Shown: positions 22,641 to 32,042, counted from the first letter of the stretch. The stretch: DNA of 64,000 bases from Lactiplantibacillus nangangensis (GCF_005405065.1 NZ_BJDI01000001.1:124001-188000); one strand, 5' to 3'. The notes: generated from the letters alone by a model not told the origin. Numbers and translations: made by a program.

Positions 22641-24746
22641 TTGACTAAAGATAATTCAGCCGAATTAACTGGTGCTGATCGTTTATTAGACTATTTGGTT
22701 TATTCTACTGAATATATTAGCCTCGAAGAAATTCTAGAACTATTCAATATCTCACGTCGAACAGCCTTCAATTGGCTAGCGAACATCAATGCACGCCTAA
22801 AAACCAAGAATTTGGCTCCAGTCACAAATATCCCGCGTTATGGTTATAAATTGACTGACCAGGCTCGTCAACAACTCAGTAAGCAGCCGCATCATCCAGT
22901 TGAAGCCCCTGCCAATGAGACAAGGCTCAATCTTGGTCCATTAGAACGCCGAACTGAAATTATCTGGCTATTACTCAAGAATCAAGACGATATCTCAATC
23001 AACAAGCTGGCAGAGCGCTTTGATTGTTCACGGAACACCGTTATTAAAGACTTCAAAGAGATTAGTCAGACTTTTCCAAATTTGACTATTATTAGTACTC
23101 GTCAAGGTCGTAAAATCGACAGCGATGAACGCACTGTCCGTTTAGTCATTTACGAACTACTACAACGACACAACACAGCATTATTCAAATTTATTGGCAG
23201 TCTCGGCTACAACATCACACAATATGAGCAGATCATTATTGACTGCCAGGCGACGCTCCACATGAATTTCTCGGAAAATGCCATTCACCAGTTAACTTTC
23301 CTGTTAATCTTTTCGGATTGGCGGATTCATCAAGGTAAAGTGATTCAAGATGAAAGTGATTATTATTGGATCATGGAAAATACAACGGATGTCATCTCGA
23401 CTAGTGAGCAAATTATGGAACGAATGCTTGGTAAAGATTATTCAGTGGGTGAAGTGATTTTTCTCAGTAAAGTCATTCTATGCTCACAAGCCACTGAAAT
23501 GGACTGCGTAAATGCCAGTCTTTATGATGATCTAAACGATATCGCTCAAGAAATTATCTTTCGTTACGAGCAACTGACTGGCGAAAAGGTTTCCTATAAG
23601 TTATTTACTAAAGTGCTTAGCAACCACCTCTACGCCACGTTTTTCCGAGTAAAGTTTGGAATTCCATTTTCTTCCAGCGAAGTTGATGAAATCAAAAAAC
23701 GCTATCCTCAACTGGTCAAATTTACAGCCATTGCCTGCAATCCACTTGAACACTATCTTGGTAAGCACCTGCCAAGCAACGAAGTGGCCTTAATTTGCTT
23801 ATACTTTGGCTCTGGCAATAGTAATGACTATCAAGATTTACAAGACACCGACAAGTATAAACGAGCTTCATTAGCTGAAGTTTTAGTGGTCTGTTCAAGT
23901 GGTATCGGAACCTCGGTCATGCTTTATAATGAATTAAGTAACACGTATCCGTTAATCAAATTTTCCTTGCCATTAGAAATTCGTGAACTACCACAGATTT
24001 TCAAATTTAATTACCAAGCTAAATTAATTATCAGTACAGCACCACTCGCAGCAAGTGATTATCCAATTCCAGTCGTTAACGTTAAGGCGATTCTGACTGA
24101 TCATGATCAAAGTATGATTGAAACGCAATTTCGCGAAAAATTACCACGAAAAATTGAACATAATACCAACGTCGTCACTAGTTTATTAAAAATAATCAAT
24201 CAATATGCCACTATCAAAGATGAAAATGGCTTACGAATGAGCCTAGATAAGTTCATTTTTCCGGAGACCAATCGTACGCCGCAATCACCTGACCATCCGT
24301 CTTTGGGAAGCATTTTGCCAGCAGAACATATTAAAATTATGCATAATGATGGCAACTTAGCTTGGCATGACGTTTTAACCGTCGGCTGCGAGCTACTGGT
24401 CAAGGATAATATCATTGAAACCCGTTACCAATCAGAAATTTTAAAACTAATTGATCAGTACGGTCCTTACATGCTAATTGCTAACGATATTTTTTTGGCT
24501 CACGCCGCACCAAATCAAGGGAGTAAAAAAATTGGCTTATCTTTAGTGCTCTTAGACCATCCGGTGAAAATCACTGCCAAGAATCAAAGTGTCTACGTCA
24601 CTTGTATCTTTGTCCTCTCACCAGGGCTCAAGCGTGAACACGAAAAAGCGTTAACTGAATTAATCGATATTGTTCGAAATACTGATAATGTCAAAAAGTT
24701 ACTCAGTGCCAAAGATCCAAAGACCGTTCGAAATATTATTGTTTAG
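22641..24746 (+). CDS. PRD-containing PTS-dependent transcriptional regulator (MtlR/LicR type)
   Basis: About 701 residues. Two N-terminal helix-turn-helix domains are visible (SLEEILELFNISRRTAFNWL and INKLAERFDCSRNTVIKDF). Two PRD domains follow over roughly residues 190-400. Next is an EIIB-Gat-like domain with the Cys loop VLVVCSSGIGTSVM, and last an EIIA-like domain with LAHAAP holding the candidate phospho-His. No AAA+ sigma-54-interacting domain is present. It should sense the PTS by phosphorylation and control the neighbouring operon. TTG at 22641 has GAAAGGTG at proper spacing; the GTG at 22632 overlaps that site. Confidence 0.88.
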   Translation: MTKDNSAELTGADRLLDYLVYSTEYISLEEILELFNISRRTAFNWLANINARLKTKNLAPVTNIPRYGYKLTDQARQQLSKQPHHPVEAPANETRLNLGPLERRTEIIWLLLKNQDDISINKLAERFDCSRNTVIKDFKEISQTFPNLTIISTRQGRKIDSDERTVRLVIYELLQRHNTALFKFIGSLGYNITQYEQIIIDCQATLHMNFSENAIHQLTFLLIFSDWRIHQGKVIQDESDYYWIMENTTDVISTSEQIMERMLGKDYSVGEVIFLSKVILCSQATEMDCVNASLYDDLNDIAQEIIFRYEQLTGEKVSYKLFTKVLSNHLYATFFRVKFGIPFSSSEVDEIKKRYPQLVKFTAIACNPLEHYLGKHLPSNEVALICLYFGSGNSNDYQDLQDTDKYKRASLAEVLVVCSSGIGTSVMLYNELSNTYPLIKFSLPLEIRELPQIFKFNYQAKLIISTAPLAASDYPIPVVNVKAILTDHDQSMIETQFREKLPRKIEHNTNVVTSLLKIINQYATIKDENGLRMSLDKFIFPETNRTPQSPDHPSLGSILPAEHIKIMHNDGNLAWHDVLTVGCELLVKDNIIETRYQSEILKLIDQYGPYMLIANDIFLAHAAPNQGSKKIGLSLVLLDHPVKITAKNQSVYVTCIFVLSPGLKREHEKALTELIDIVRNTDNVKKLLSAKDPKTVRNIIV

Positions 24747-24758
24747 GAGTGAACTTCC

Positions 24759-25457
24759 ATGCTAGAATCGTTAAAAAAATATGTCTATGAACAAAATATG
24801 CGCCTTCCCAAGTTGAATCTAGTCACCTTCACTTGGGGTAATGTCTCTGCTGTCGACCGTGACAAGCAACTATTTGTCATTAAACCATCGGGGGTCGCCT
24901 ATGACGAACTCACACCTGATGATATGGTCGTCTGTGACTTTGAAGGAAATGTCGTTGAAGGTCATCTCAACCCTTCTAGCGACACCCCAACGCATGCCTA
25001 TCTCTACCAAAAGTTTCCTAAAATTGGTGGTATCGTGCACACCCACTCACCTTGGGCCGTCTCATTTGCCCAAGCTGGAATGGACCTACCGGCACTCGGG
25101 ACAACACACGCTGACACCTTTTATGGCCCAGTACCCGTTTCTGAAGCCTTAACTAAGGAAGAAATTGAATCAGATTACGAAAAAAATACTGGTATCGTAA
25201 TCGAACGGACTTTCAAGGATCATCAGATTGATCCAATGGCCGTGCCAGCTGTCCTGGTTCGCCAACATGGTCCCTTTGCTTGGGGTGAAACTGCAGCTAA
25301 AGCCGTGTACAATGCCAAAGTTCTAGAAGTTGTTGCCCAGATGGCCTACCACACGCTTCAATTAACACGAAATGACAGCTCAGTGCCACAATACCTACTC
25401 GACAAACACTACTACCGTAAGCATGGTAAAGACGCTTACTACGGTCAGAAAAAATAA
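24759..25457 (+). CDS. L-ribulose-5-phosphate 4-epimerase-family protein (AraD/UlaF/SgaE)
   Basis: A 232-residue class II aldolase/epimerase. Zn ligands are visible as HTHSPWA and the later RQHGPFAW; NVSAVDR and KPSGV are the phosphate-binding segments of the family. It interconverts L-ribulose-5-P and D-xylulose-5-P. It follows the PRD regulator by 12 bp. It is strikingly similar along its whole length to the ulaF product at 27056. Its association with a Gat-type PTS implies that the imported sugar enters as, or is converted to, L-ribulose-5-P, yet no dehydrogenase or isomerase is in this cluster. Confidence 0.88.
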   Translation: MLESLKKYVYEQNMRLPKLNLVTFTWGNVSAVDRDKQLFVIKPSGVAYDELTPDDMVVCDFEGNVVEGHLNPSSDTPTHAYLYQKFPKIGGIVHTHSPWAVSFAQAGMDLPALGTTHADTFYGPVPVSEALTKEEIESDYEKNTGIVIERTFKDHQIDPMAVPAVLVRQHGPFAWGETAAKAVYNAKVLEVVAQMAYHTLQLTRNDSSVPQYLLDKHYYRKHGKDAYYGQKK

Positions 25458-25466
25458 GACTTAATC

Positions 25467-25515
25467 GAAAAAGGTCGCGCTATTAAATTCAAAATGCGCG
25501 ACCTTTTATTTTATT
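25467..25515 (+). terminator. Terminator after the epimerase gene
   Basis: Perfect 12-bp arms AAAAGGTCGCGC and GCGCGACCTTTT with a 15-nt loop and TTTTATTTTATT tail. Confidence 0.9.
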
Positions 25516-25538
25516 GCAACCTAATTCAAGCGATTAGT

Positions 25539-26810
25539 TTAGACACCTAACACGTCTAACGCTAATTCACAATAAGTCATGTTTGCCCATGAGAACCAAT
25601 CACGCGTATATTGACTAACATCATCAACACTCACACTTTCGTGGCATTGGCCAGTCTCATTGTCAGTCACAGCAATCTTTTCAAGTTGCGCCACTTTCAC
25701 AGCTTGATCCATCGACGTTAAACCTTCCATCGCCAAGCTAATTGGCCAAACATAGGCTTCTGGCGTGTGGTTGCTCCCAATCCCCGCCAAGACTTTACCT
25801 TGATAATAATAAGGATTTTGATCACTTAAAATGAATTCACGAGTATTTTGATAAATCGAATCATCAATTGACGTATAACCAATAAATGGCAAAGCCAACA
25901 AGCTTGGCACATTGGCATCATCCATTAACTTTTGATGACCGAGTCCATCAACTTCATACGCATAACCAACTTGACCAGTTGGCAAAGTTACCATTGCATA
26001 GCGTGTTACCCCTTGCTGGATCGCCGCAACCAGCGTTTCAACGCGAGCTTTTAATGCATTAAACTTAGCTGGAATCAGTGGTGTAATTTTAGTCAAAACA
26101 GCCACTAAGAACAAGTTAGAGGGGACGTGATAACCATACTCACAGGCGTTATCACTCGGACGGAACCCATCCCAGACCATGCCAGTGTACCCCACCGGCG
26201 TACCTCTACCATCGTTGGTCAAAGTATCATTATCTGGACAATCAAGCCGCTTGAAATAATACGAAGACTGGTCATGATGCTGTTCTGTTTCCAGAACGGT
26301 CATGATGAGCTCAAGGGTCTGCCAAAATTCATCATCTAAGAAATCAATGTTATCAGTATTTTCATGTAGCTTTAATGCTAATAGTAATGGGGCACAAAGC
26401 GAATCGATTTCAAATTTACGTTCCCAAACCAAATCAGAAACTGGAATGTCCGATTCATCGTCACTCCAATGTGCACCGGACGCCGTTTGATTAAACGCAT
26501 TGGCATAAGGATCATGTTGAACGTAACGTAATTCTCGGCGTAAAACGCCAACTAGAACAGTTTCTAATTCAGGAATCGCTTTCATTAATTTGATATAAGG
26601 CAGTACTTGGAATGTGGCATCCCGCAGCCACATTGCTGGAATATCGCCTGTCTTGACGAAATAGGTGCCATCCGCTTCAGCACTAGTCGCTTTCGCCAAC
26701 GCATCACTCAATAGGCTACGAAATAAAGCAGTTGTTTTAGCGGTTGGTAGGGTCTGTTGAACGGCATAATCCTCAATTTTTGCAATAATCTCAGTTAAAT
26801 TCGTTTCCAT
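25539..26810 (-). CDS. GH125 exo-alpha-1,6-mannosidase (solitary copy)
   Basis: A 423-residue member of the metal-independent GH125 family (former DUF1237). Conserved blocks in order are GDIPAMWLRDATFQV, DPYANAFN, WERKFEIDSLC, GMVWDGFRPSDNACEYGY and DDANVPSLL. Streptococcal and clostridial homologues release mannose from alpha-1,6-mannosides of N-glycans. No signal peptide is seen, so it is cytoplasmic. It is transcribed alone with a cre site upstream, whereas its paralogue (38925) lies in the GH38/GH92 cluster. The two share all family motifs but differ considerably between them. Confidence 0.9.
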   Translation of the reverse strand: METNLTEIIAKIEDYAVQQTLPTAKTTALFRSLLSDALAKATSAEADGTYFVKTGDIPAMWLRDATFQVLPYIKLMKAIPELETVLVGVLRRELRYVQHDPYANAFNQTASGAHWSDDESDIPVSDLVWERKFEIDSLCAPLLLALKLHENTDNIDFLDDEFWQTLELIMTVLETEQHHDQSSYYFKRLDCPDNDTLTNDGRGTPVGYTGMVWDGFRPSDNACEYGYHVPSNLFLVAVLTKITPLIPAKFNALKARVETLVAAIQQGVTRYAMVTLPTGQVGYAYEVDGLGHQKLMDDANVPSLLALPFIGYTSIDDSIYQNTREFILSDQNPYYYQGKVLAGIGSNHTPEAYVWPISLAMEGLTSMDQAVKVAQLEKIAVTDNETGQCHESVSVDDVSQYTRDWFSWANMTYCELALDVLGV

Positions 26811-26887
26811 AATTAACTCCCTTTAATTAAAGTCACTCACCATATCCAATGAGCGCTTTTTTACTCAGCAATCAACCTACCCATCTT

Positions 26888-26902
26888 AGTAAGCGCATTC
26901 AT
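26888..26902 (-). promoter_or_regulatory. cre site upstream of the solitary GH125 gene
   Basis: On the minus strand ATGAATGCGCTTACT matches the CcpA consensus with one mismatch, about 80 bp before the start codon. The same core recurs at the ula promoter (33667-33681). Confidence 0.6.
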
Positions 26903-26996
26903 TTAACTAGGTAGATACCGCTGCCAACTTCAATTTTATCACGTTACCCCTGAATTTCTCAGGAACAACGTCATATAAATTTAATTATCATCAAAA

Positions 26997-27040
26997 TAAA
27001 AATAGTATGAACGGACTTAGCCAATTCATACTATTTTGCA
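26997..27040 (-). terminator. Terminator of the ula operon
   Basis: Arms AAAATAGTATGAA and TTCATACTATTTT with a 13-nt loop; T-rich tail on the minus strand after the ulaF stop at 27056. Confidence 0.85.
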
Positions 27041-27055
27041 TACTTATTTAATTAC

Positions 27056-27787
27056 TTACAGTGTATGTTCATGCGTCATTGATTTGGGATTACTTTGCCC
27101 ATAATAGGCGTTGTCACCATGCTTACGATAATAATGCTTATCTAAGAGGTATTGTGGGACAGATGGATTCAAGTGACCTGAGAGTTGCATCGTATGGTAA
27201 GCCATCTCCGCAACTACTTCTAGCACTTTGGCATTATAAACTGCTTTATCCGGAGTAGCCCCCCATGTAAATGGCCCATGATCCTGGACCAAAACACCAG
27301 GGACAGCATCCGTATCTAGGCCACGCTTCTTGAAAGTATCCACGATTACCCGACCAGTATTACCTTCATAATCATCCGCAATTTGAGCCTTGCTTAATTG
27401 CGGTGTAACTGGAACCGGCCCATAAAACGTATCCGCATGAGTTGTTCCACAAGCTGGAATGTCCATCCCAGCTTGTGCAAAGGAAACGGCCCAAGGAGAA
27501 TGAGTATGAACGATCCCACCAAGCTCTGGAAATTGACGATATAGAATGGCATGCGTCGGCGTATCGCTTGAAGGATTCAACTCCCCTTCAACAATTTTCC
27601 CATCTAAATCAACAACAACCATATCACTCGGTTTCAGCTTATCGTAATCAACCCCACTTGGCTTAATGACAAACAAGCCTTTTTCGCGGTCAATGCCACT
27701 GACGTTGCCCCATGTAAATGTGACCAAATTCAGCTTTGGCAACTGCATGTTAGCTTCATAAACTTCCTGTTTTAGTTCTTCAAGCAT
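27056..27787 (-). CDS. ulaF: L-ribulose-5-phosphate 4-epimerase
   Basis: A 243-residue class II epimerase with Zn-binding HTHSPWA and QDHGPFTW and the KPSGV phosphate site. It performs the last step of L-ascorbate catabolism, giving D-xylulose-5-P. It overlaps the end of ulaE by 16 bases and has GGAGGAAG inside ulaE, so translation is coupled. Its C-terminal tail is about 8 residues longer than the paralogue at 24759. It is last in the operon. Confidence 0.93.
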   Translation of the reverse strand: MLEELKQEVYEANMQLPKLNLVTFTWGNVSGIDREKGLFVIKPSGVDYDKLKPSDMVVVDLDGKIVEGELNPSSDTPTHAILYRQFPELGGIVHTHSPWAVSFAQAGMDIPACGTTHADTFYGPVPVTPQLSKAQIADDYEGNTGRVIVDTFKKRGLDTDAVPGVLVQDHGPFTWGATPDKAVYNAKVLEVVAEMAYHTMQLSGHLNPSVPQYLLDKHYYRKHGDNAYYGQSNPKSMTHEHTL

Positions 27788-28656
27788 GCGTCTTCCTCCT
27801 GTTCCAGTCCGACTTTCGTAAATAAGTCATCAAAGTATTGTTTGGCAACTTTAACTTCATGAATTGGATCAGCGGCTTTTTCGGTCCACATTTCGATTGT
27901 GAATGCGCCGTGATAATCGAGTCGTTTTAGCGTCCGCAAACACCCTTCAAAATCGACCGTTCCATCACCAAATGGCACATCGCGGAATTGACCCTTGCTT
28001 GTTGCTGTAACGGGTTGGGTGTCCTTCAAGTGAACCGAGACAATGTTATCTACGCCGACTTCTAGTTCACGCGCCACATTATTGCTTGGCCAAGCACTCA
28101 GATTGCCTACATCTGGATAAGCTTGTAACCAAGGACTGTGAATTTGTGTCTTAATCTCACAAATTTTTTCTAACGAATTGATAAATGGATCATCCATTGT
28201 TTCAATCGAAAGCATGATTTCTTTAGCCGCAGCGTATTCAACACCTAGTTTGAGATCTTCATAAAAATACTCACGGGTAGTCACCGTCTTAGGTTCATAA
28301 TAAACATCATAACCAGCTAATTGAATGTTCCGAATACCAAGATCACTGGCTAAATCAATCGCCTGATAAAGCATCCGTAAACTCGTTTTTCGAACTTCAG
28401 CGTCCGCAGAACCTAACGGAAACCGCCGATGACCACTCAACATCAAGGTATGAATTCTAACACCAGTCTCCCAGCTTGCATTCCGAACCTCTTCACGTTG
28501 CGCCTTTGTCCAATTTAACCGTGCTAAACGTTCGTCACTTTCATCGACCGATAATTCAATAAAGTTAAAGCCTAGCTCACGAACCAACTGTAATCGTGAC
28601 AACCACGATTCAGCTTTTGGTAAGGCTTTTTCATAAATTCCTAACGAAACCATCAT
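27772..28656 (-). CDS. ulaE: L-ribulose-5-phosphate 3-epimerase (L-xylulose-5-P 3-epimerase)
   Basis: A 294-residue xylose-isomerase-like TIM barrel. It contains LGIYEKALP at the N terminus, FNFIELSVDESD-type first metal region, and conserved acidic metal ligands in LSIETMDDPF, AYPDVGNLSAW and FTIEMWTEK. It converts L-xylulose-5-P to L-ribulose-5-P. Two consecutive Met codons open the gene; the second has the better distance to AAGGAGG. It sits between the DeoR-type regulator and ulaF. Confidence 0.92.
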   Translation of the reverse strand: MMVSLGIYEKALPKAESWLSRLQLVRELGFNFIELSVDESDERLARLNWTKAQREEVRNASWETGVRIHTLMLSGHRRFPLGSADAEVRKTSLRMLYQAIDLASDLGIRNIQLAGYDVYYEPKTVTTREYFYEDLKLGVEYAAAKEIMLSIETMDDPFINSLEKICEIKTQIHSPWLQAYPDVGNLSAWPSNNVARELEVGVDNIVSVHLKDTQPVTATSKGQFRDVPFGDGTVDFEGCLRTLKRLDYHGAFTIEMWTEKAADPIHEVKVAKQYFDDLFTKVGLEQEEDACLKN

Positions 28657-28664
28657 GGTCCTCC

Positions 28665-29438
28665 TTAATTCGCCACCTGGATCACTTCAATGCCACGATG
28701 GCGAAAATCACGAATCACGCGTTCATTCGCAAAAGCATCCGTGATCAAAACATCAACCGAGGATAAATCAGCCACATGATAATTACTCGAAACACCAATC
28801 TTACGATAATCTGCGACGCAAATAACTTTCTGCTTGGTACGCTGAATCATCGTACTATTCACTTGTGTTTCATAAATATTCTGAGTTGTCACACCATTTT
28901 CAGCATTGATGCCATCACAACCAATTAAGGTATAATCCGATTGCATCGTTTCTAGGAGTTGGATGGCCACAGTCCCAACGAGGGATTCCTTGGGGTACCG
29001 AACCTCCCCACCCGTTAAAATGATGGACGTTTCTGGGTGACGCGCACATTCAGTGGCTCGAATATTGTTCGTAATAATGGTCAAGGGCTTCGTCGCTAAT
29101 TGATTGATTGCGCGCCAACAGAGTGAACTAGAATTCACAAATAGTGTACTATTATCACCAATGTAACTTGGTACTGCGGCGGCAATACTATCTTTTAGCT
29201 GTTCAATTTTGGATCGTAAAGAATTGTCCTGGGATGATGCAACATCAACTTTTTCAACGATACCATGATGCCAGTTAACCCGTCCCATCTCGTTCAATGC
29301 TTTTAAATCTCGTCGAACTGTAATCTCAGATACGTTTAACTGCGCAGCCAAATCCTTAACAGTAATCGAATCAAGTTGCTTCAATTCTGCCAACAGTTGA
29401 TTACGTCGATTTTGAACATTTTCCATGGAATTCTTCAC
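28665..29438 (-). CDS. DeoR-family transcriptional regulator of the ula operon
   Basis: A 257-residue DeoR/GlpR-type protein. The N-terminal winged helix contains SITVKDLAAQLNVSEITVRRDL (about residues 22-44, written in part), followed by the sugar-phosphate-binding DeoR C-terminal domain with NSSSLCWRA and IGCDGINAENGV. Lying inside the ula operon it is the functional counterpart of UlaR and probably senses L-ascorbate-6-P. GTG at 29438 behind GGGGA is used; an in-frame ATG lies four codons on. Tandem repeats at 33708-33743 are candidate binding sites. Confidence 0.85.
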   Translation of the reverse strand: MKNSMENVQNRRNQLLAELKQLDSITVKDLAAQLNVSEITVRRDLKALNEMGRVNWHHGIVEKVDVASSQDNSLRSKIEQLKDSIAAAVPSYIGDNSTLFVNSSSLCWRAINQLATKPLTIITNNIRATECARHPETSIILTGGEVRYPKESLVGTVAIQLLETMQSDYTLIGCDGINAENGVTTQNIYETQVNSTMIQRTKQKVICVADYRKIGVSSNYHVADLSSVDVLITDAFANERVIRDFRHRGIEVIQVAN

Positions 29439-29471
29439 GATTACATCCCCGATCTACAACGTTATATTAGT

Positions 29472-30113
29472 TTATTTGCCCCAAAGACGGACTAATTCGT
29501 CTTGGAAGGCTTGGGCAGCCTTAGCTGGATCATCAGCTTGGGTAATGGCGCGGCCAGCAATAAACGTGTAAACGTTTACACCCTTGAATAGCGCTAACTT
29601 GTCAACACTTAGTCCACCCGTAACTGAAACTCGGAAACCCATATCTACTAACATTTTAACCTTATTTAAATCTTTTTCACCCCAACTACCCCCAGATAAG
29701 AGCGCATCCCGGCTTTGATGGTAAATTGCTTGGGTAATTCCGGCATCTAACCACTTCTGAGCGTCTTCACGTGTCCAGTTACCATATAATTCAACTTGGA
29801 TTTCAGAAATTTCCTTATTGGCAGCTTTCATCGTTGGGATCGTCGCGGCACAAATGCAAGTCATCCAGTCAGCACCGGCATCCGCCATGTTCTTAGCAAC
29901 TGTGCCACCAGCATCTGCACATTTGGTATCCGCAATAATGGTCTTGTTTGGGAATAATGCCCGCATTGATGAAACCGCTTTAGTTCCTTCTTGTAAAATA
30001 AGAATGGTTCCAGCTTCAACAATATCAACAATCGTGCCGACTTCGCGTACGTCTTCTAAAGCACTTTCTAAAGTATTGTTATCAAGTGCAACTTGTAAAT
30101 TTGGTTTTGTCAA
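29472..30113 (-). CDS. ulaD: 3-keto-L-gulonate-6-phosphate decarboxylase
   Basis: A 213-residue member of the orotidine-phosphate-decarboxylase superfamily. It contains LQVALDN at strand 1, the DTK metal/catalytic segment (ADTKCADAGG) and GADWMTC. It decarboxylates 3-keto-L-gulonate-6-P to L-xylulose-5-P. TTG at 30113 is chosen as start: AGGAGG lies 7 nt before it and the size equals the E. coli enzyme; upstream in-frame codons would add an unrelated extension. An intercistronic hairpin separates it from ulaB. Confidence 0.92.
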   Translation of the reverse strand: MTKPNLQVALDNNTLESALEDVREVGTIVDIVEAGTILILQEGTKAVSSMRALFPNKTIIADTKCADAGGTVAKNMADAGADWMTCICAATIPTMKAANKEISEIQVELYGNWTREDAQKWLDAGITQAIYHQSRDALLSGGSWGEKDLNKVKMLVDMGFRVSVTGGLSVDKLALFKGVNVYTFIAGRAITQADDPAKAAQAFQDELVRLWGK

Positions 30114-30144
30114 TTTAAACCCTCCTAATGAGTCTGTTAAACAC

Positions 30145-30177
30145 GACAAGCGAACCTACATTATCGGTTCGCTTGTC
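30145..30177 (-). other. Intercistronic hairpin between ulaB and ulaD
   Basis: Perfect 12-bp arms GACAAGCGAACC and GGTTCGCTTGTC with a 9-nt loop, without a T-tract. It probably sets mRNA stability or relative expression of the PTS and enzyme halves of the operon rather than ending transcription. Confidence 0.75.
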
Positions 30178-30194
30178 AAATAGTCACCGATTGA

Positions 30195-30488
30195 TTATTT
30201 AACTAAATCGGTTTCTTCACGTACATGTTGCATAATTTCTTTATCACTCATGACGTTCTTCACACCGATGATCATGACACCCTTAGCCTTAGCTTCATCA
30301 AACATGTCAACGAAGTTCATTGGCGTAAAGACCATGTCGTATGAACGGGCGTTACTCTTGCCTTCTGCTAGACTGGTATGTTCGATTTTTGAAATTGGAA
30401 TATTCAATTGCTTAAAAGCTTTTTGAACACTCTTCATCATCATCAAACTGGTTCCTGATCCATTGGCACAAGATACTAAGATATTCAT
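30195..30488 (-). CDS. ulaB: PTS L-ascorbate-specific enzyme IIB
   Basis: A 97-residue EIIB with phosphorylated Cys7 in NILVSCANGSGTSLM, the SgaB/UlaB P-loop. It phosphorylates L-ascorbate during uptake through UlaA. It follows ulaA by 33 bp with a GGGGG ribosome site. Length and motif are typical. Confidence 0.93.
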   Translation of the reverse strand: MNILVSCANGSGTSLMMMKSVQKAFKQLNIPISKIEHTSLAEGKSNARSYDMVFTPMNFVDMFDEAKAKGVMIIGVKNVMSDKEIMQHVREETDLVK

Positions 30489-30521
30489 AATAAAATCCCC
30501 CTAATAGTTTTAAACGTACTG

Positions 30522-32042
30522 TTATTTTACCGCTTTCTTTTCAGCCATGTTCTTCTTATATTGTTCGTAATCCGTAACCATCAAGAAGTAATTCTTTGGA
30601 TCGTGACGGTATTCGAGTTGTGGAATAATAACCAAGATAATGACCACTGCAATGATCCCAAAGACGCCAAGGAATTTCATGAGGACGGTGAAGAATGGCC
30701 AAACTGTATCCCAGTCGAACATCCCAAGGTAACCACCGAACTTCGATAAACCAACCCAGCTAGAAATCAAGGCGGCCCCAAAGACTTGGATCAAACCACT
30801 GAGGAACGGTAATAACATCGCTGCTTTGGCACCGGCACGTTTGTTGGCATAAATCCCAAAGGCCACATTATCAAAGAACAACGGAATAAATCCAGCGATG
30901 ATAATAGTTGGTGAATGGAAAATAAGCAACGCACCAATCGCGATAAACTGACCCAAAGCCCCAAATAAGAAACCAATCGTAACAGCGTTTGGTTCGCCAA
31001 AGGCAAAGGTTGCAGCCACATCGATCCCTGGCACTGAACCAGGTAATAGTCGGTCTGAAATACCAGTAAAACTTTCAGTTAATTCGCCGACGAAAGTCCG
31101 AACCCCAAGTTGTAGGATGGCTAAGTTAACCGCAAAACTTAATGAAGTCGTTAAAATGTAAAATAAGAAGCTACCTTCTGGTGCAAGGCCGGATGCCCCT
31201 TTAGTGGCAGCATAGACGCCATTAAAGTATGGCCGACCAAGAACTAACATAATGATTCCGAAGAAGAACAGCATTAAAATCCCAGTTGCAACCATGTTTT
31301 CGTTAAAAATCTTCAAGAAACCAGGGAGTTGGATATCTTCCAACCGTTGCGCTTTCTTGTTAGATTTAACTTCATGTGCTTTGAATTTATCCGATAACCA
31401 TGACACAAAGGCAATCCCGAAAACTTGTTGATGGGCGATGGCAAAGCCACCACCATCCGTTAAATCTTGGGTATAGCGAATCGTTAAGTTAGACCCAACT
31501 GCCCAATAGAGACCAAGGATAACACCCATGACCAACAGAACTTCAATCCGACCCATTTTAGGGAAACAGAAGAGTAATAGCCAGAATGCCGTTGCCGCTT
31601 GTTGAACTTGAACATTACCAGTTGTGAAAACGGCTCTTAATTTAGTATATTTCTGGAACCGAACTAATAAAATATTGAAGATAAATGCAAACAGCAACAA
31701 CAGCATGACATCACCGAATGTCCGCCCAAAGGTTTTCATCAGCCCATCAGTAACCGCGTTTTGACCAAAATATGGGTCGATCACCGTCGCTGTTAAATTA
31801 AAACGATCCTTTAATCCAGTTAAGATTGGTCGGAAACTACTTACCAAGCCACCAGAACCAACCATTAAGATCATGTACCCGATAACCGCTTTCAAAAAAC
31901 CGGCAATTGATTCATACAATGGTTTACGTTCCAAGATGTAGCCGAGTAACACGATAAACCCAATCATGTAAGCTGGTTGCGTCAAAATGTTATTGGCGAA
32001 GTAATCCCATATTTTCATTAAAATATCTAGAAACTGCGACAT
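30522..32042 (-). CDS. ulaA: PTS L-ascorbate-specific enzyme IIC
   Basis: A 506-residue membrane permease of the EIIC-SgaT/UlaA family with about 11 hydrophobic segments. It contains NILTQPAYMIGFIVLLGY at the N terminus and DGGGFAIAHQQVFGIAF in the transport domain, both typical of UlaA. It is slightly longer than E. coli UlaA because of a C-terminal cytoplasmic tail. It lies between the EIIA and EIIB genes. Confidence 0.94.
   Translation of the reverse strand: MSQFLDILMKIWDYFANNILTQPAYMIGFIVLLGYILERKPLYESIAGFLKAVIGYMILMVGSGGLVSSFRPILTGLKDRFNLTATVIDPYFGQNAVTDGLMKTFGRTFGDVMLLLLFAFIFNILLVRFQKYTKLRAVFTTGNVQVQQAATAFWLLLFCFPKMGRIEVLLVMGVILGLYWAVGSNLTIRYTQDLTDGGGFAIAHQQVFGIAFVSWLSDKFKAHEVKSNKKAQRLEDIQLPGFLKIFNENMVATGILMLFFFGIIMLVLGRPYFNGVYAATKGASGLAPEGSFLFYILTTSLSFAVNLAILQLGVRTFVGELTESFTGISDRLLPGSVPGIDVAATFAFGEPNAVTIGFLFGALGQFIAIGALLIFHSPTIIIAGFIPLFFDNVAFGIYANKRAGAKAAMLLPFLSGLIQVFGAALISSWVGLSKFGGYLGMFDWDTVWPFFTVLMKFLGVFGIIAVVIILVIIPQLEYRHDPKNYFLMVTDYEQYKKNMAEKKAVK

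Noticed and set aside
30145-30177. Perfect hairpin considered as an internal terminator of the ula operon
   Set aside because: No T-run follows on the minus strand and the next gene is ulaD of the same pathway; an mRNA-stability hairpin fits better.
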